From positions 254,534,333-254,598,332 of the forward strand of contig JBOZIK010000001.1 in the NCBI GenBank assembly GCA_051453625.1: a DNA stretch of 64,000 nt. Direction: 5' to 3'. Below are positions 1 to 12,602 of the stretch, piece by piece (the stretch's first letter is position 1; every line of letters starts with the position of its first letter). The notes beneath the pieces were generated by a model. That model was given only the letters and a program-made list of their open reading frames with translations, searched no databases and had not been told where the DNA came from. A program made the translations under genes and the position numbers. Source of the stretch: Welwitschia mirabilis (Eukaryota > Gnetophyta > Gnetopsida > Welwitschiales).

Positions 1-411
1 AAGAAATTGTGGACATATGCTTTCCAGATTGTGGCTTTGGAGGAGAGTTAGGGTGCTCTGTCTGCTCACTTGACAAACAGTAAGAGGATAATTTAGGCTT
101 GTGTAGATAATTTGGCCATTACCATCGATGACATCAATATTTCATACCATGGTAGCGAGCTCTCTGAGGAGCATCTTTTATAGACTTTAATAGCTTGTAG
201 TAAGCTTTATATAAAGCTTTATAAGTAGCCATATCCTATCGTCGAGGCAAATTCTATGGCAGATTCTTCTTCTATTCAGATTAATACTACATTGGTTCCT
301 CATACTACTAGTGAGATGGAGGTAATTCTGAGTGATATGGAGTCACTTGTTCTAGGTGTAGAGGGTCATAATATTATTCCATTTTCTATGGAGGACCTTC
401 TGCTTTCTTAA
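1..411 (+). pseudogene. Unidentified pseudo-coding stretch at window edge
   Basis: Reading frame 1 stays open for about 137 codons apart from four in-frame stops, all TAG (at 49, 94, 181 and 226), and ends with TAA at 409-411. The end is rich in acidic and serine/threonine residues (for example MADSSSIQINTT near 256). A T-rich, 3'-UTR-like stretch follows. That all four stops are TAG fits CAG-to-TAG decay of a former reading frame. I do not recognise the protein. It could be the 3' part of a retroelement ORF or of a dead gene; its upstream part lies outside the window. Confidence 0.35.
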
Positions 412-3400
412 TAATGATTTTTTGATTTTTTTTATTCTAAGATGCCATGCCTTAGATACTGTTTAATGGTCCTTTTGTTTTCTTTGTACTCTATCTCTTA
501 TGTAATGATTACCTTTTTGGCTTGTTTTCTTAATGTTATGCTTCTATTCTTGAAATTATAATGTTAGGTTTCTTTCCTTCATTTTTTTTAAGTAGTTGTT
601 TGCTACTTGGTAACATGACTCTGATACTTCCATTTTATCATTTTAAGATCATTTAGATATAAATAGAAACATATAAATATTATGCCAGGATTAATAAGAA
701 TAACAAGAAATAATTTTAGAATAGATGGACTTTATTATTGATAACAATAGATTAGATTCCTTATCATTAGCCAATAGCCTTGAACTAGTGGTCAACAGTA
801 AAAATGTGGACTACGACCTAAGTTCCCCTCCTAGGACCTTTAGGGTTTAGCCAAGGTTGTTGTGGTTACATCCACCCAGTCTATCCATCCCTACCTAACG
901 CCATAAGCTTAGATAGAAAAATCAAAGAATACAATTTTATATTTTTGGACCGCACCCATTTATAACAACTTGTTAATCATGCTCATCTAGTGTCTTAACA
1001 CACTTCCTTATAAATAGTAAATTTAGAACATTATAATTATGTTCCTAAAAGACGTCTTCATAAGACCATTCCTACAACTGTCTACCAATGATTATAAGAA
1101 CTATAGGACTAATTTATTATTTTCATCTCTAAAGATATAAAGTACACATATTTTTACTTATACTATGAATCTTATATATTTTCTAAAGATAATTTAATAG
1201 AATTATCAACCAATTGTAATTGAAGTTTAGTCCTCTTTAAGCCATCTAAGCCAAGTTCCTTGTAGGTACAATAAGGTGGAAGACCTACATTGAATTGCAA
1301 ATATAATAATGTTTACTTGAGGAGTCTTTCTCCAATCATAATGGTAATGGTTAAACATTCAGTGTTTTTGTATTTTAGAGAGATTTGATTTTGGATGGTG
1401 GCACTTGTTTTTTAGATTGAAAAAGGTCTACTCTTAACATTCATCCTATTCTTAACTATGCATAATATTTTCAAGAATTTAGCATAATTAGAAACTTTAT
1501 TACAAAAGGGTAATGTCTACCTTAACTTATTTAAAAATTTATGGATCTTTTTATTTCTTCTTCTTTATGTGATATTTCTTAAGTTGTTAAGGGAATGATA
1601 ACGCCTCTACATAATATGAATCTTATATTAATTATTCTGTGTCATCTTTATTTTCTATGTAGGCTCACTAGATGCTTCAAACTCATGTGTCAGAGTTTTA
1701 TCTACATGTTGGTTGACTTCATTTTCATTTCTCAAATACATTACCTTAGTTTCTTTAATGTTTGTCTCATCTACCTCTTCAACAATCTTGTAACTATTCA
1801 AATTCAGCCTAATAGATGCTTGAAGATTTTCTTTTTAACATTGATTAAGAGATAAAAGAATTTAAATAGTTTTTTGATTTAATTTCTTAAAATTTTATTC
1901 TAGTCTTTTAGTGTGAAAGTGGTTTGTTGGTTAAATTGTTATTAGGTATAATGAATTTGGATTTGAGATTTTATAAATTTATAGGGATATCTTCCAGGGA
2001 AGGTGAAGAAGAGGATTGATTATTCAACATTGACAATTGTAATATGATGAAGAGGAGTGCTAATTTTAAGATTTACTTATAGAAGCTTAATTATTATTGT
2101 CTTATCTATATTATAATTTTTTATGTTTTTTCCATCTAAGGATTTAGTATTAGAGTAAGGATTATTAACTTATTTGGCTTTCCGTTTATTAACCCATAAA
2201 ATTTACTTACTCCTTTATTATGTTTTAAAATATAGAAATATAAGAATATTTCAAGATTTTGTGAGGATTTACATAACAAATAAAGCAACTTGTATGAAAA
2301 GTAGAGATTTTAGAAAAAGCCCTTGAGGATTCTATATTTTTAGAAAACTAATTTAGCTAGTTGTTAATCTTATTATTGTTAGAGAGATTAAAAATGCTAG
2401 TTGATTTAACAAGTTAATACGATTTAGAAGGCTTAATAGACTTTTTTAAATTCTTTTAACTTTTTAAAATGGTTTTTAGAAAATTTGAATCTTCATCAAT
2501 GGTTAAGTAGAGAAAGCTTCCTGTATACATTATTTCAATTAGTTGTCTATAGTTAGAGGAAAGTTCCCCATGAAATAAAATTATATTTCTACCTTCATCA
2601 AAATTGTAGTAGTGATATTTAAGAAGTAATTCTTTAAATCTCTCTGAGGTTTGAGAAAAATTTTTATAGTCTTTGTGTTAGCAGTTCATGATTTCTCTCA
2701 TAAGGACATTTGTTTTGTAACTTGGAAAGCATTTTGTAATGAACACTCAGTTAAGGTAACCCCAACTAGTAATGGAAATGGTTATGAGTGTATAGCCAAT
2801 ATTTCACATTTTATTTAAGGAAAAAAGGTAATAAATTCAACCTAAGAGCATCTAAGATGTTTGGATTATGAGGCATAACAGAAATAACACTTTCAAACTC
2901 CTTAAAATTTAGATATAAATCTTAAGAATCTAAATCATGAAAGTCTAATAGAAGTTAAATCATCAGAAATTTAAAGTTTATTTTCTAGAAATTTAAATAA
3001 TAAACAATATAGGATAATATTTCTAAGAATTATGTTTGAAGATAGTCTTCTAAAGTTTGCTTAGGTTGTTAAGTGTTAAAGTTACTTCTAAAAAAGTTTG
3101 ACTAAGAATGTTACTAGCATTATTGGTCCATGTTTTTTTGGTTATATCTCTTTCATGAACAATTTCTAGAAAATAGCCTACCTTTAGGATCTAAATCTAA
3201 ATTCATGTCAAGATCTTGGCTCATATGATGTATTTGTTTGTCAGACCTACATTACAGATTCATGCACTTTCTCTACATTTGAGGCTTAGCAAGCTAGAAT
3301 AGTGTTGTAGCAGGTTCTAGAATAAATTATAACAAAAGATAAAATTGGTATGTGCAAAAATTCTTGCAATGCCAATTAGAAAAGGTAGTAGCACTAGTTA

Positions 3401-3870
3401 CGTATGGAAAAATAGCTCAAGCAAAACTTATAATATACTACTTATTTTTCTCATATGAATGAGGTATTTGATAGAAACAAAAACATGACAAGGTAAAGGA
3501 TGGATGCGAATGAAGAGCAAAAACCCTAAATGTAATGCAAATACAAAAATTAACAAAAATGTAAATTATAATTTAAAAAGTCTAAAATAATGATATAGGA
3601 ATATAAATGCAATGAAATAATGGAAATATAGAAAATAAAATACTAGAATGAAAAGAAAATTCCTACAAAACTTTTTTCCCTGAGATTTATGTTCTTGATA
3701 GCTTTGGAACCTATGAAAGGGATGGGGAAGATGAAGAGGGAAGGAATAAGAAGAAAAGAAATAAAAATTCTTTGCTTTAAAAAATCTAAAAAAATTAGTT
3801 AAAACTTGATATAAAAATTTTAACTAAAATAGAGATAAAATAAAATTACATTAAAGAAAAGAAACAAATG
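412..3870. other. AT-rich intergenic DNA, nothing recognised
   Basis: About 3.5 kb without a supportable gene. The short ORFs here, such as 1595-1855 +, are low-complexity translations of T-rich DNA with no motif. It may be deeply decayed repeat sequence. Confidence 0.5.
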
Positions 3871-3879
3871 CTAAAAATA

Positions 3880-4150
3880 AGGGGAAAAAGCATTGTAAAT
3901 GGACTAGTATAAAAACAAAATTTTAGAAAAGTACATAAATAAAGAATAAAAAAGCACTAAAAAAGTGCTAGTTAAAGTAAAAAATTACAAAAATTTAAAT
4001 AAGAAAAATAATAAAAAAGCACTAGAAGTTGACTAGTATAAAATAAAAAAAAGAAAAAACCTAGTCTAAGTTCCATTAGAAAAGGACTAGTACCATCCAT
4101 AGGAAAAATAAAATAAAAAAGTCATTAGAAAAGTATTAGTATAATTTGTT
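3880..4150 (+). repeat. Degenerate minisatellite, about 50-65 bp period
   Basis: A motif of the form GCACTAGAA..GACTAGTATAAA recurs at about 3889, 3951, 4016, 4071 and 4119, separated by A-rich spacers. Copies are imperfect and the spacing varies (62, 65, 55, 48 bp). It ends just before a purine-rich GGAGGAGGAGG tract at about 4167. Confidence 0.5.
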
Positions 4151-4920
4151 TTAGAAAAAAAGGAAGGGGGAGGAGGAGGAGACGGCGAAGGAGGGAAGGA
4201 AAAGAAATAAATAGGAAAGGAAATGAGCAAAAACGAAAATATCTGTATGTACTCCACTGTAGCTACCATGACTTTATCCCCAGGAATGGACTAAAACATT
4301 ATTTTAGATTATTTTTTACTACATTTTATATTACTATAATTATTATGAATTTCAAAGGTCATCCTAAAATACAAATCATGATGGAGAAATATCTAACTTT
4401 TACCCATAAATACCTAAGACTTTCACTTGTAGTATAGTCCCAGTGTCATCCTTTCCAATAGATAAATATAATAAAAAAAAGTAAAATCATGCATAAAACT
4501 AATTTTCTTAACTATTATAAATGATTCTATGTTGTAATGAGAGATTGTGCTATTGCTCGATAGCTAAAACTAGGAATGAGACATAACCTCAAGATCTAGC
4601 ATAAAAATAATAACAAAATTATGAGTTTTAATGATAACTAAGTTGCTTTATATTGATATCATAAAAGTCTTATTAAGCATTCATCTAAGTTTAAGAATGA
4701 TGACATAATCCCATTCTTCATATAAGTATTAGTGGAGACTCTTGGTCATCTTATCTCTCGTAGCATACTCCAAAAGCATAAAAGTTAAATATCACTTCCA
4801 AAGAACATCAAATGATAGCAAACTATGGATGAGGATTAACACAAAGAGAATCACTTAGAAAACTATAAAAAGCTTGACATTATCCAATCTAGACTAATCA
4901 TGGCAATTATAAGAAAGCAT

Positions 4921-4930
4921 NNNNNNNNNN
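4921..4930. other. Assembly gap, 10 N
   Basis: Ten Ns in AT-rich intergenic DNA. Nothing on either side allows its true size to be judged. Confidence 0.95.
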
Positions 4931-5559
4931 TATAAAAATTTAGCATGTTATTTCATGAATATAACAAAAACTACATTAAAGAAACTCAAGCTAAACATTG
5001 AAATGTTATGCTAGCCTTAAAGGCTAGCTCATTCCTAAAGTGAAACTTAGAAAGAATACATGATAAATGATCTCCTAAATAATTCCAAAGATACTTCAAA
5101 GAGTAACAACCTTAAAAGGGAGGGCAAAGAGCATTTTATAGATTGGAAACTAGGGTTAGGATAAAGGTTTCACAAATTTGCATAAAAATTGGCCTCTTCA
5201 AATTAAGTCAACAATAGCCTCGATGCACTCAGTATCTACTCATAGCCCCAAAATGTAAGAATTAACATCAAACTCCTAAGATGACTAGCACCAGCAGTGG
5301 ATCCTATAATTGCCATCATTTTTATAGTAAAATAGCATTTCATTCTATGGGAAAAGCTCCTTTAGCATACTAGAAACCTATAGAACAGATGGTAAAGGAA
5401 GAATATCAATAAATTATGATTTTAGGAGTATTAATCAAGATAAATAGATAAAATAAAAAAATTTAGGATTTAACTATGCTAAGTTAGCCTTAATAATTTG
5501 AGAGAAATATCTCTTTTTACATGTTATCATCTACTCTATAAGATTTATGATAATGAAAA

Positions 5560-6290
5560 GGGAAAACCTAAAACTAGACAGATATTTTACGCAATTTTTA
5601 ATGATGATAAAAAGCTTCACATAGTTTTTGATGGTAAACCATACTCATTCAAAGATGTCATTCTACGTGATCCCTAGATCTAAGACATGAAACAAAAATA
5701 CAATGATGTTGTAGAAAATGGAACATGAGAGTTAATTAATCTTTCATTAGATCATATTTTATCATCTAATAAATGAATCTTCTGAAATAGATATAAAGCG
5801 AATAATATTTTTAAATGACATAAAGCTCAACTTTTTACTATAGGCCTATATCAAAGAAAAGAATTAGACTATAATAAATTATTCATATAATAGTTAAATA
5901 GATTGCCAGTAGAATTGTAATTATCTTAGTAGCTTAGATGGATTGGAAAAGGTACTAGTTAGACATAACAACTACCTTTATTAATGGAGATTTAAAAAAA
6001 GAAATATATATAATGTAATCTAAGGATTTATAGGTAAAATATGCCAAGTAGAAGAAAGTGTGTAAACTAATTGAGTCATTAAAGTGTGTAAATTGATTAA
6101 GTAATTGCATGGGATAAAAAAAGCTTTAATAACATGGTACACAAATTTTACTAATTACTTGATTACAATCAAATTTAAACTATGTATTTATCATGATACA
6201 GATGCTATATTTTTTAGTAACCTAATAAAGATAAATCCACATATATAGTGGCATACATAGATTATATGTTAATAACTTATAGTGGAAGTA
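5560..6290 (+). pseudogene. Ty1/copia reverse transcriptase fragment (decayed)
   Basis: With frame changes, conserved blocks of a copia RT can be read in order on the + strand: a block around NDVVENGT (5,700), an RYKA...LFTIGLYQRKELDYNK block (about 5,790-5,880), a LDITTTFINGDLKKEIYIM block (about 5,955-6,015), then a block matching the usual GLKxAPRxWYxKF segment (about 6,100-6,150). The YVDD active-site position reads YIDY at 6254-6265. Many stops are present. No LTR, gag or integrase was recognised next to it, so this is an orphan fragment. Family level is well supported; lineage is not assigned. Confidence 0.75.
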
Positions 6291-9200
6291 GACATAAACC
6301 ATACAAAGATTACTATAAGTAAGGAATTTAAAATTTTTAGAACATACAAATATTATTTTAATTTCAAATTTGAATTCCATTCTTAAGAACTTTGTGTTTA
6401 AAAAAAAATTCCTTAATAACTATAATGTGACTTATTTTTAATTTCACATTCAAGATTAACCTTAATAAATTTATCTAAAACATACTTAAGATTTCTTAAG
6501 CTAACATCAAAGGTATTTTTAAATGTTAAGAAGTAATACATAAATATCTTAATAAACTTTTTAATTTTCTCTTAGAACATACTTAAGACCAATATTTGAA
6601 ATACTTTAGGATATAACATAAGATGAATAAAACTTAGTATTATGCAAAGGTTTATAAGCATAAATGAAACTAGTCTTTCTTTAATCTTACTTGGCTACAT
6701 AACACTAGTTATAATTGCTAAAATCATCTAAGAAGCTAATCTAGAAATTTCCTCTTGTGTACTTATAACTTTATTAATAAAAGATAATGGAAAATCGACC
6801 TTTAAAGTGGTGGTATTCAACACTCTAAAAGCTAAACACATGCATCATTGATATTTATTCTGAAATAATCAAACTAATGCATTCTCTTATTAGTAGCACA
6901 TGTGGGAATACTTGATCAATGAATTTAATATTTGATTCCTCATATTGTTTCTCAAGTTTGATTTTAATCTTTTAATGATATTAATCTTTTAATGACACTT
7001 CTTTTGGCCTTGCATTAAAAGTAGTGTAAATGTAACAATAATATGTAGAACTTCTACTATTTAGTTACTTATATAACAAGCTAAACTTTGATTTTTTCTT
7101 TAAAAAACTTATAGATGTCTTTTCAAAAAACTCTATTTTACTACCTTATCCTCATCAAGGAGGAAACCTTGAATCCACATTGATTTTTAAGCATTTCTTT
7201 AGCATTACCTTTAGTAGTGTTAAATGATACCATTAATTTTCATAGTTTCCATTCATTTTGCCTAAATTAACAACATTTTCTTTCAAAAATACATTTTCCA
7301 TTAATTTTCACAATTTATATTCTAGGTGATTATTTTGATCTTTTATCTATTTTTCATAAATATCCAAATACTGATTTATATATGGTTCTTTTGTAACTTA
7401 TAAAGCTTTATAGCCATGTTTTCTATTGAAAATTTCTATTCCTTATAATACTTCACACTTGATACTTCTATGAGAATGGTGTCACTCTTTAAAATTACAT
7501 ATCCTTACAAAGATTTATCCTATTATTAAGATCTAATGATATTTCTAAATACTACTCATAAATGATTATATTTTTAATTATAGATCTAAATCACTATCAT
7601 TCTAGCAATATGTTTTTCTTTATCTCTATTTAGAAATATTTAGAACTTGATAATTAGTGAGATTTATCCACATCTCTATCATAGTAATGAATTTACTAAC
7701 CCTAATCCTTATAGGAGTAAGATAAATCCATCAAACTAAGAAAAACATCTATGATATTAACTTTAATGTATTTCCTAAATTAGGTAGAGCTAGGATTATC
7801 CAAATTTTAACATATATTGTAAGTATGTTGTAATTGTAACTCTTCCTTAATAGTTTACCTTGGAATATAATATTTTAGATATCAATGAAACATGTCTTCT
7901 TAAAGTATTAATTAAAGTATAAAACTAAGGAGTTGATGTTCATACTTCCTTAGAAAAACTAAATCTTAATTTCAAATGACTATAGTTGTCAAGGTAAATA
8001 TATGAACAATAGTAAAAACATGTATCCTTTTCAAGAATAGTAGACTTAATCCATGATATGAAGTTTACTCTCTTTATTTAGTAAGACTAGAGTATGAGTT
8101 TTTGTAGTGAATGTTGTTGTGTCTATAATGAAGATAATTATGTAGTCAATTCAAATAATACAAAGGGTATGAAGGGTATGGAGGTGATGGTTGAAATCTT
8201 AGATATTATTTCTTATACTTTATCTAATGTTTATAAGGACCATTATATGGAGTTAGATAATGAAATGGATATACTTATAAAAAATACTTTGGTATAGATT
8301 TTATTTACTAGTGTGTATACATCAATGTTTATCAAGTGATAAATCTTGATTTACTACATGAATTTAGTTAATTCTTAAAAATTTGTTTGAAAGCTTTGAT
8401 GCATTGTATCTTTTTGTAAAAATCTGATAGGATCTTAATTATTTTAAAAGTGGATAACTGAAAGTTGAAAAATTTAAGTTTTAGTGTGTTATGCATCTTT
8501 TGATTTTTCATAGAGTCATAAAGGATCAATAACTATTGATGTATCTTAGAATCAAATCAATGTAAATAAATTTTAATTTTAAATAAAATTCCAATTAAGG
8601 TTCCACATCATAAAAGAAAGGTTTTTGGTTTATGTGTTAATGTTTCATAAATTTCAAATGATAACATTTACATTTGATCAACATAAAATTTTTATATAAA
8701 TAGGTGTTAATTTATATTAATTCCTAATAGATAATAAAATAAGAAATACTATCTCACTACACCATTATGAGAATCTATATTTATAACACATTAATGTCAC
8801 ATTAACATGGGAATTAATTAAAAATTTTCTAACTTTCATAACTATCACTATTAATATTTTATTAGTTTAGATTGATATGAAAGCAATGGCTAATACAAGT
8901 AGGTAAACTTTAATTTAAAAAAATAAATCTTAAGTTAACATCATCATGATAATTAATTTAAATCAATAGGAAATTAATAATACATGTAGATAGCTTTTGT
9001 AATTAATCTAAACCAATAATCACTACCCCTATGTAACTATTGCAATTGGGCCTTTACTTATACCTTCTTTATAAGTAATTTTCACAATGATTACCATAAT
9101 TCTATTTTAATTATTAAATTGAGAGGATGAAATAAATTCCTTACTAGTCATTCATGTTACATATATCCAACGTTATAAGTAGATTTTGGATAAGATCTAT

Positions 9201-9690
9201 CTAATCAAAATCTAGTATGTTTTAAAAACACAAGCATGTATGTAAAATTATTATTCTTTTTTTGAATTGCTATAATCTTGAGTATACTTATGATTCATAA
9301 TTTTAAAAATTGATCATAAGGATGTTTTTAACGATTAAAAAACATTATTTTATAGTTTTTGCTTTAAGTTTTACACATTTGAAGCCATAAACTTTAGTAA
9401 AGAAAATATTCTAAGGCTATAACTATCACACTTAACATTAGATTATGATTTAATAATGTTTAATCCTTTTAATAACTAAATTAATAATGAAAAGGAGTAA
9501 GAATTAGATTTTATTTTATATATTATCTTGAGTGCCTACTTTCAGTCCTAGGTACATAATCAAAAGAAGCTAATATTGCTTAAAATATATGATACTACTA
9601 GCATTCTAAAGAAGAGAAGGTTTTCAAAATACTAGATTCAAAATCAGTTAATAATATAAAAAAAATATAAATGGGATAAAATTTAAAGTA
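6291..9690. other. AT-rich DNA, nothing recognised
   Basis: No coding block, LTR or RNA gene could be supported. The 67-codon ORF at 8094-8297 (+) has no recognisable motif and sits in ordinary AT-rich sequence, so it is not annotated as a gene. Confidence 0.45.
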
Positions 9691-10735
9691 ACAGCTAAAC
9701 AAGTGAATAACATTATAAGAACACTAGGCATTAACTTGATTAATATTATTTTCTAAGAAAATCCATCATAATTAGATTTCATGCATCTTAACCTATTGAT
9801 AACATACCAAGTATCTAAACTTGTAATTAGTAACCCAACCCTTGCTTGTATAAGCATAACTTGCCTTAAAGATTGAGGTATGTTATATTTTTCAGCTTGT
9901 GTTATATTTCACTATTAAAAAACCTTTGTAGGATCTACATTTCTAATGGCTATAAGAATGGATTATCTCATCATGAGGTCCTAAGACTCCTTTCTCCCTC
10001 CTTAAGCATGTGTAAATGATCATTTCATAAGGCATCTATCTTACGAAGTATAAAGAATTATTATATTTTATATTATTATTTTCTATCATATTTGCATCAT
10101 TGGTTAGTACAATTTGATTTATAATTATATTTATTTTTCTATTCCATCATTAATGCAATTATGATTATTAGCTTTGTAATAGTTTATTTAGAATGTTCTT
10201 TCATATTTATCATTTAGAGTTGTTTCCTTTGATATACTATTATGGCTTATATGATTGATATGTTGTTTTTTATGATATCTTTTATGTTATTCTAGTATTT
10301 CCTGCATTTCATTAAAAGATAATTTATCTTTAAACTAATAACAATCATGAAATTTAAAATCTATAATGAATAATTTATGGTTTATCTATGAAGCCCTTTT
10401 ATACTTAACATATCGTCATGATTATAACTTGGACTTACTGAATAGTTTGTCTTGTAAACAATCATTCTTAGAGCTTATGAAATTAATTTTTTAACATTAA
10501 TACTCTTAAAACTTTTTCTAAGTTCTCTTGAACATATCTTAAACCTACCCTTTGTACAAAAATCTAAATCTTTATGAGCTTAAAAATCTCTTATGATTCT
10601 TATGAAATAACAAAAATTAGGGGTTTTGAACTACAATAAACTACCCTAGTTGTATAGGTTTAATACTTCTATTATAACTTGAGTCTTAGGGCATAACTAT
10701 AGTTTTTAACAATTATAAAAATTATTAACGCATGC
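9690..10735 (+). repeat. Candidate 5' LTR of the Athila-type element
   Basis: Collinear with 51,905-52,885 in the same orientation. Shared landmarks include CTAAGAAAAT...CATTTCATGCATCTTA-like sequence at the left, the TTTGCATCAT and AGAGTTGTTT segments in the middle, and ATTATAAAAATTATTAA at the right end. By eye the copies are about 70% identical, which implies an old insertion. A primer-binding-site-like sequence begins a few bases after the right end. Confidence 0.6.
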
Positions 10736-10743
10736 CTAATTTA

Positions 10744-10764
10744 TAGTGCTATAGCTAGTGATTG
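10744..10764 (+). promoter_or_regulatory. Decayed tRNA primer-binding site of Athila-type element
   Basis: TAGTGCTATAGCTAGTGA aligns without gaps to the gypsy primer-binding site TGGCGCCGTTGCCGGGGA, and the next bases ATTG also match the usual context. Six of the eight differences are C-to-T or G-to-A. It lies just inside the candidate 5' LTR, where a primer-binding site should be. Confidence 0.6.
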
Positions 10765-11699
10765 TAGTTACTATTTCTTAGCTTGTGAAAATACATCTCC
10801 TTTTTAGGAATGTTTTAGTTATTTTATTTTATATTTACATGAAAAATTTTTTATTTTACAAGAATAAGAAGTTTTTAGAGCATAGGATCTTGAATCTATA
10901 AAGAGTTTGCTTTAGATTATTTATGTTAGATCTTGCTTATATGTAGATGCATTCAATCTTGTTGTTGCTATTATGAACTATAGAAAGGTATCATTTTAAC
11001 TATCTACTAAACTTTGCATGACTCTCTAGATCTTCTAATTTACTATTACTATGTTATTTTATGTTATTGTTATGCAAAATTTCAATTTCTATAATTTTTA
11101 GAGATACCTTCTTTAAATTTGTGTAATTTTGTAATTTGTGTATTAGCTAATTTATTTTCCTTATGAATCATGACCTAACTAGTATTTACCTTTATTTCAT
11201 TAGTTTCTTTACCCTATTTATAAAAAAGATCATCATTTCAAATTTAAAACTGTGTGTTCTAATATTTATTACCATTTTGAATTAGTAGTCTATCTTAGAA
11301 ACTTTTCTATTAATCTTTACCTCTTATGGATTATTAGGTGAAGACTATCATTAGCATGGAGAATTTAATGAATAATAACCTAACATAAAACCTCTTCTAG
11401 ATGATTTTGATGATGATTATTATGAAACCTCATTTTAGAAAAGTAAAATTTAAAGTCAAAACTACTTAAAAATTCATTTGATAAGTACAACCATGTGTAA
11501 AACTAATAGAGATAATGTGTGTCTAGATTTACATAATAGAAAAATCAAAGTACTATAATAGTGAAGTATTTATCTACACATGTATATATGGTTTTATACC
11601 CTTAAATAAAAGTTTTGAAATAGATCTAGTTATCACTACTATCTTATCTATTTTATGACCTTGATTTAAAATATTCCTATAAATACTTTTATATATTTA
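10765..11699 (+). other. Athila leader and N-terminal gag region, strongly decayed
   Basis: By position this is the untranslated leader and first part of gag. Only the last stretch (about 11,660-11,704), immediately left of the Sirevirus S1, reads plausibly as gag when joined in order to 32,905. The rest has too many changes to assign. Confidence 0.4.
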
Positions 11700-11704
11700 A
11701 ATAT
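11700..11704 (+). repeat. Target-site duplication AATAT, left copy (S1)
   Basis: AATAT directly precedes the TGTTAG start of the S1 5' LTR and recurs at 32,905-32,909 directly after the TACA end of its 3' LTR. Five bases is the usual copia duplication length. Confidence 0.85.
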
Positions 11705-12291
11705 TGTTAGGATTTTATATTTCTAATTAATGTAAAACTAATATAATCTTTGTAGAATGAAATTTGATATTACAGATGCAAAAAGCTGAAGGATCCATAA
11801 CCAAAAGATAGTCAAGATCTGGACATGTCCTGATTAAAGTAATTTGATTTTCTTTCCAAGGACTTAAAGTAGGGAACGAATGAACCTAGAAATATACATT
11901 TTGGGCTACTTTATGTGGGGTAAAACATATCTTTATAAGGTCAAGTAGACCTGGAAATTTACTTTTCAAGATTATCCATATGACCTATTTCATATGAGGT
12001 TGACGAGACTCATTTGGGGTCGACTGAACTTGAACAAAAGCAGTTGAATGAATTTCAGATGAGGGTAACTGAATCAAGTAACATGAGTACTCGAGTCAAC
12101 TAGATGAAAAAGGGGATGACCAAATCAAGTGACGTGAGTCCCTCGAATCAACCAGATGCTTTAAGGAGTTGACTGGTTAGAAGCAAAAGCAGAAATTTTC
12201 ATATAGTTTTCTAACCATTATTTCACCAAGTCTCTCTGTCACAAATGTCAGATTCATTTCCAACTATCTAATGGCTATATTTTGGGAAAAT

Positions 12292-12301
12292 CTATTTAAA
12301 G
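12292..12301 (+). promoter_or_regulatory. Candidate TATA box of S1 5' LTR
   Basis: CTATTTAAAG followed by AGGTTACACTC. The same sequence is at 31,545-31,554 in the 3' LTR. Position and form fit the core promoter at the U3/R border of a plant copia LTR. The start of transcription cannot be placed from sequence alone. Confidence 0.45.
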
Positions 12302-12597
12302 AGGTTACACTCAAAAACTCAGTAGTAGATTAAATAAATTTTGAAAAAGAAGGTTACACTCATAATCTTAAAAGATTATTTTTGTAACATTATTCTTCTC
12401 TCACTCAATACTTACCTTTGTACAAAATCTGAGAAATAAGGCTCCATTATTAGTTCTTTTATTTAAGTGACTTAGAGCATAGAGGTTTTATTCCCTCACT
12501 CACCCATGTGCATTTTATTGAGGTTGAGACTTAGCTTGCAAAAATCCATCTAATTAAAGTTGAGACTTATCCTACAAAAGTTTAGTTTATGAAGGTT

Positions 12598-12602
12598 GAG
12601 AC
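12598..12602 (+). repeat. Target-site duplication GAGAC, left copy (S2)
   Basis: GAGAC ends the left part of the S1 5' LTR and recurs at 28,305-28,309, where the S1 LTR resumes. It marks S2 as one insertion event into the S1 LTR. Confidence 0.85.

Larger units (their letters stand above)
11705..12602 (+). repeat. S1 5' LTR, left part
   Basis: Begins TGTTAGGATTTTATAT and is collinear with 30,956-31,800 of the 3' LTR throughout. It breaks at 12,602 inside the run of GTTGAGAC/TTAGCC motifs; the rest resumes at 28,305. GGGGTCGAC-type motifs lie between about 11,995 and 12,180, and a TATA-like CTATTTAAAG at 12,292. Confidence 0.9.

Noticed and set aside
4087-4269. Small ORF (-) with Pro/Ser run
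   Set aside because: Reads the purine-rich GGAGGAGG tract on the opposite strand; simple sequence.
8094-8297. 67-codon ORF beginning MSFCSECCCVYNEDN
   Set aside because: Cysteine cluster looked like a small secreted peptide, but there is no signal peptide, repeated spacing or supporting context.
9690-10735. The 9.7 kb / 51.9 kb repeat pair as unrelated dispersed repeats
   Set aside because: Possible, but the primer-binding-site match just after the first copy and the Athila gene order between the copies make an LTR pair the better explanation.
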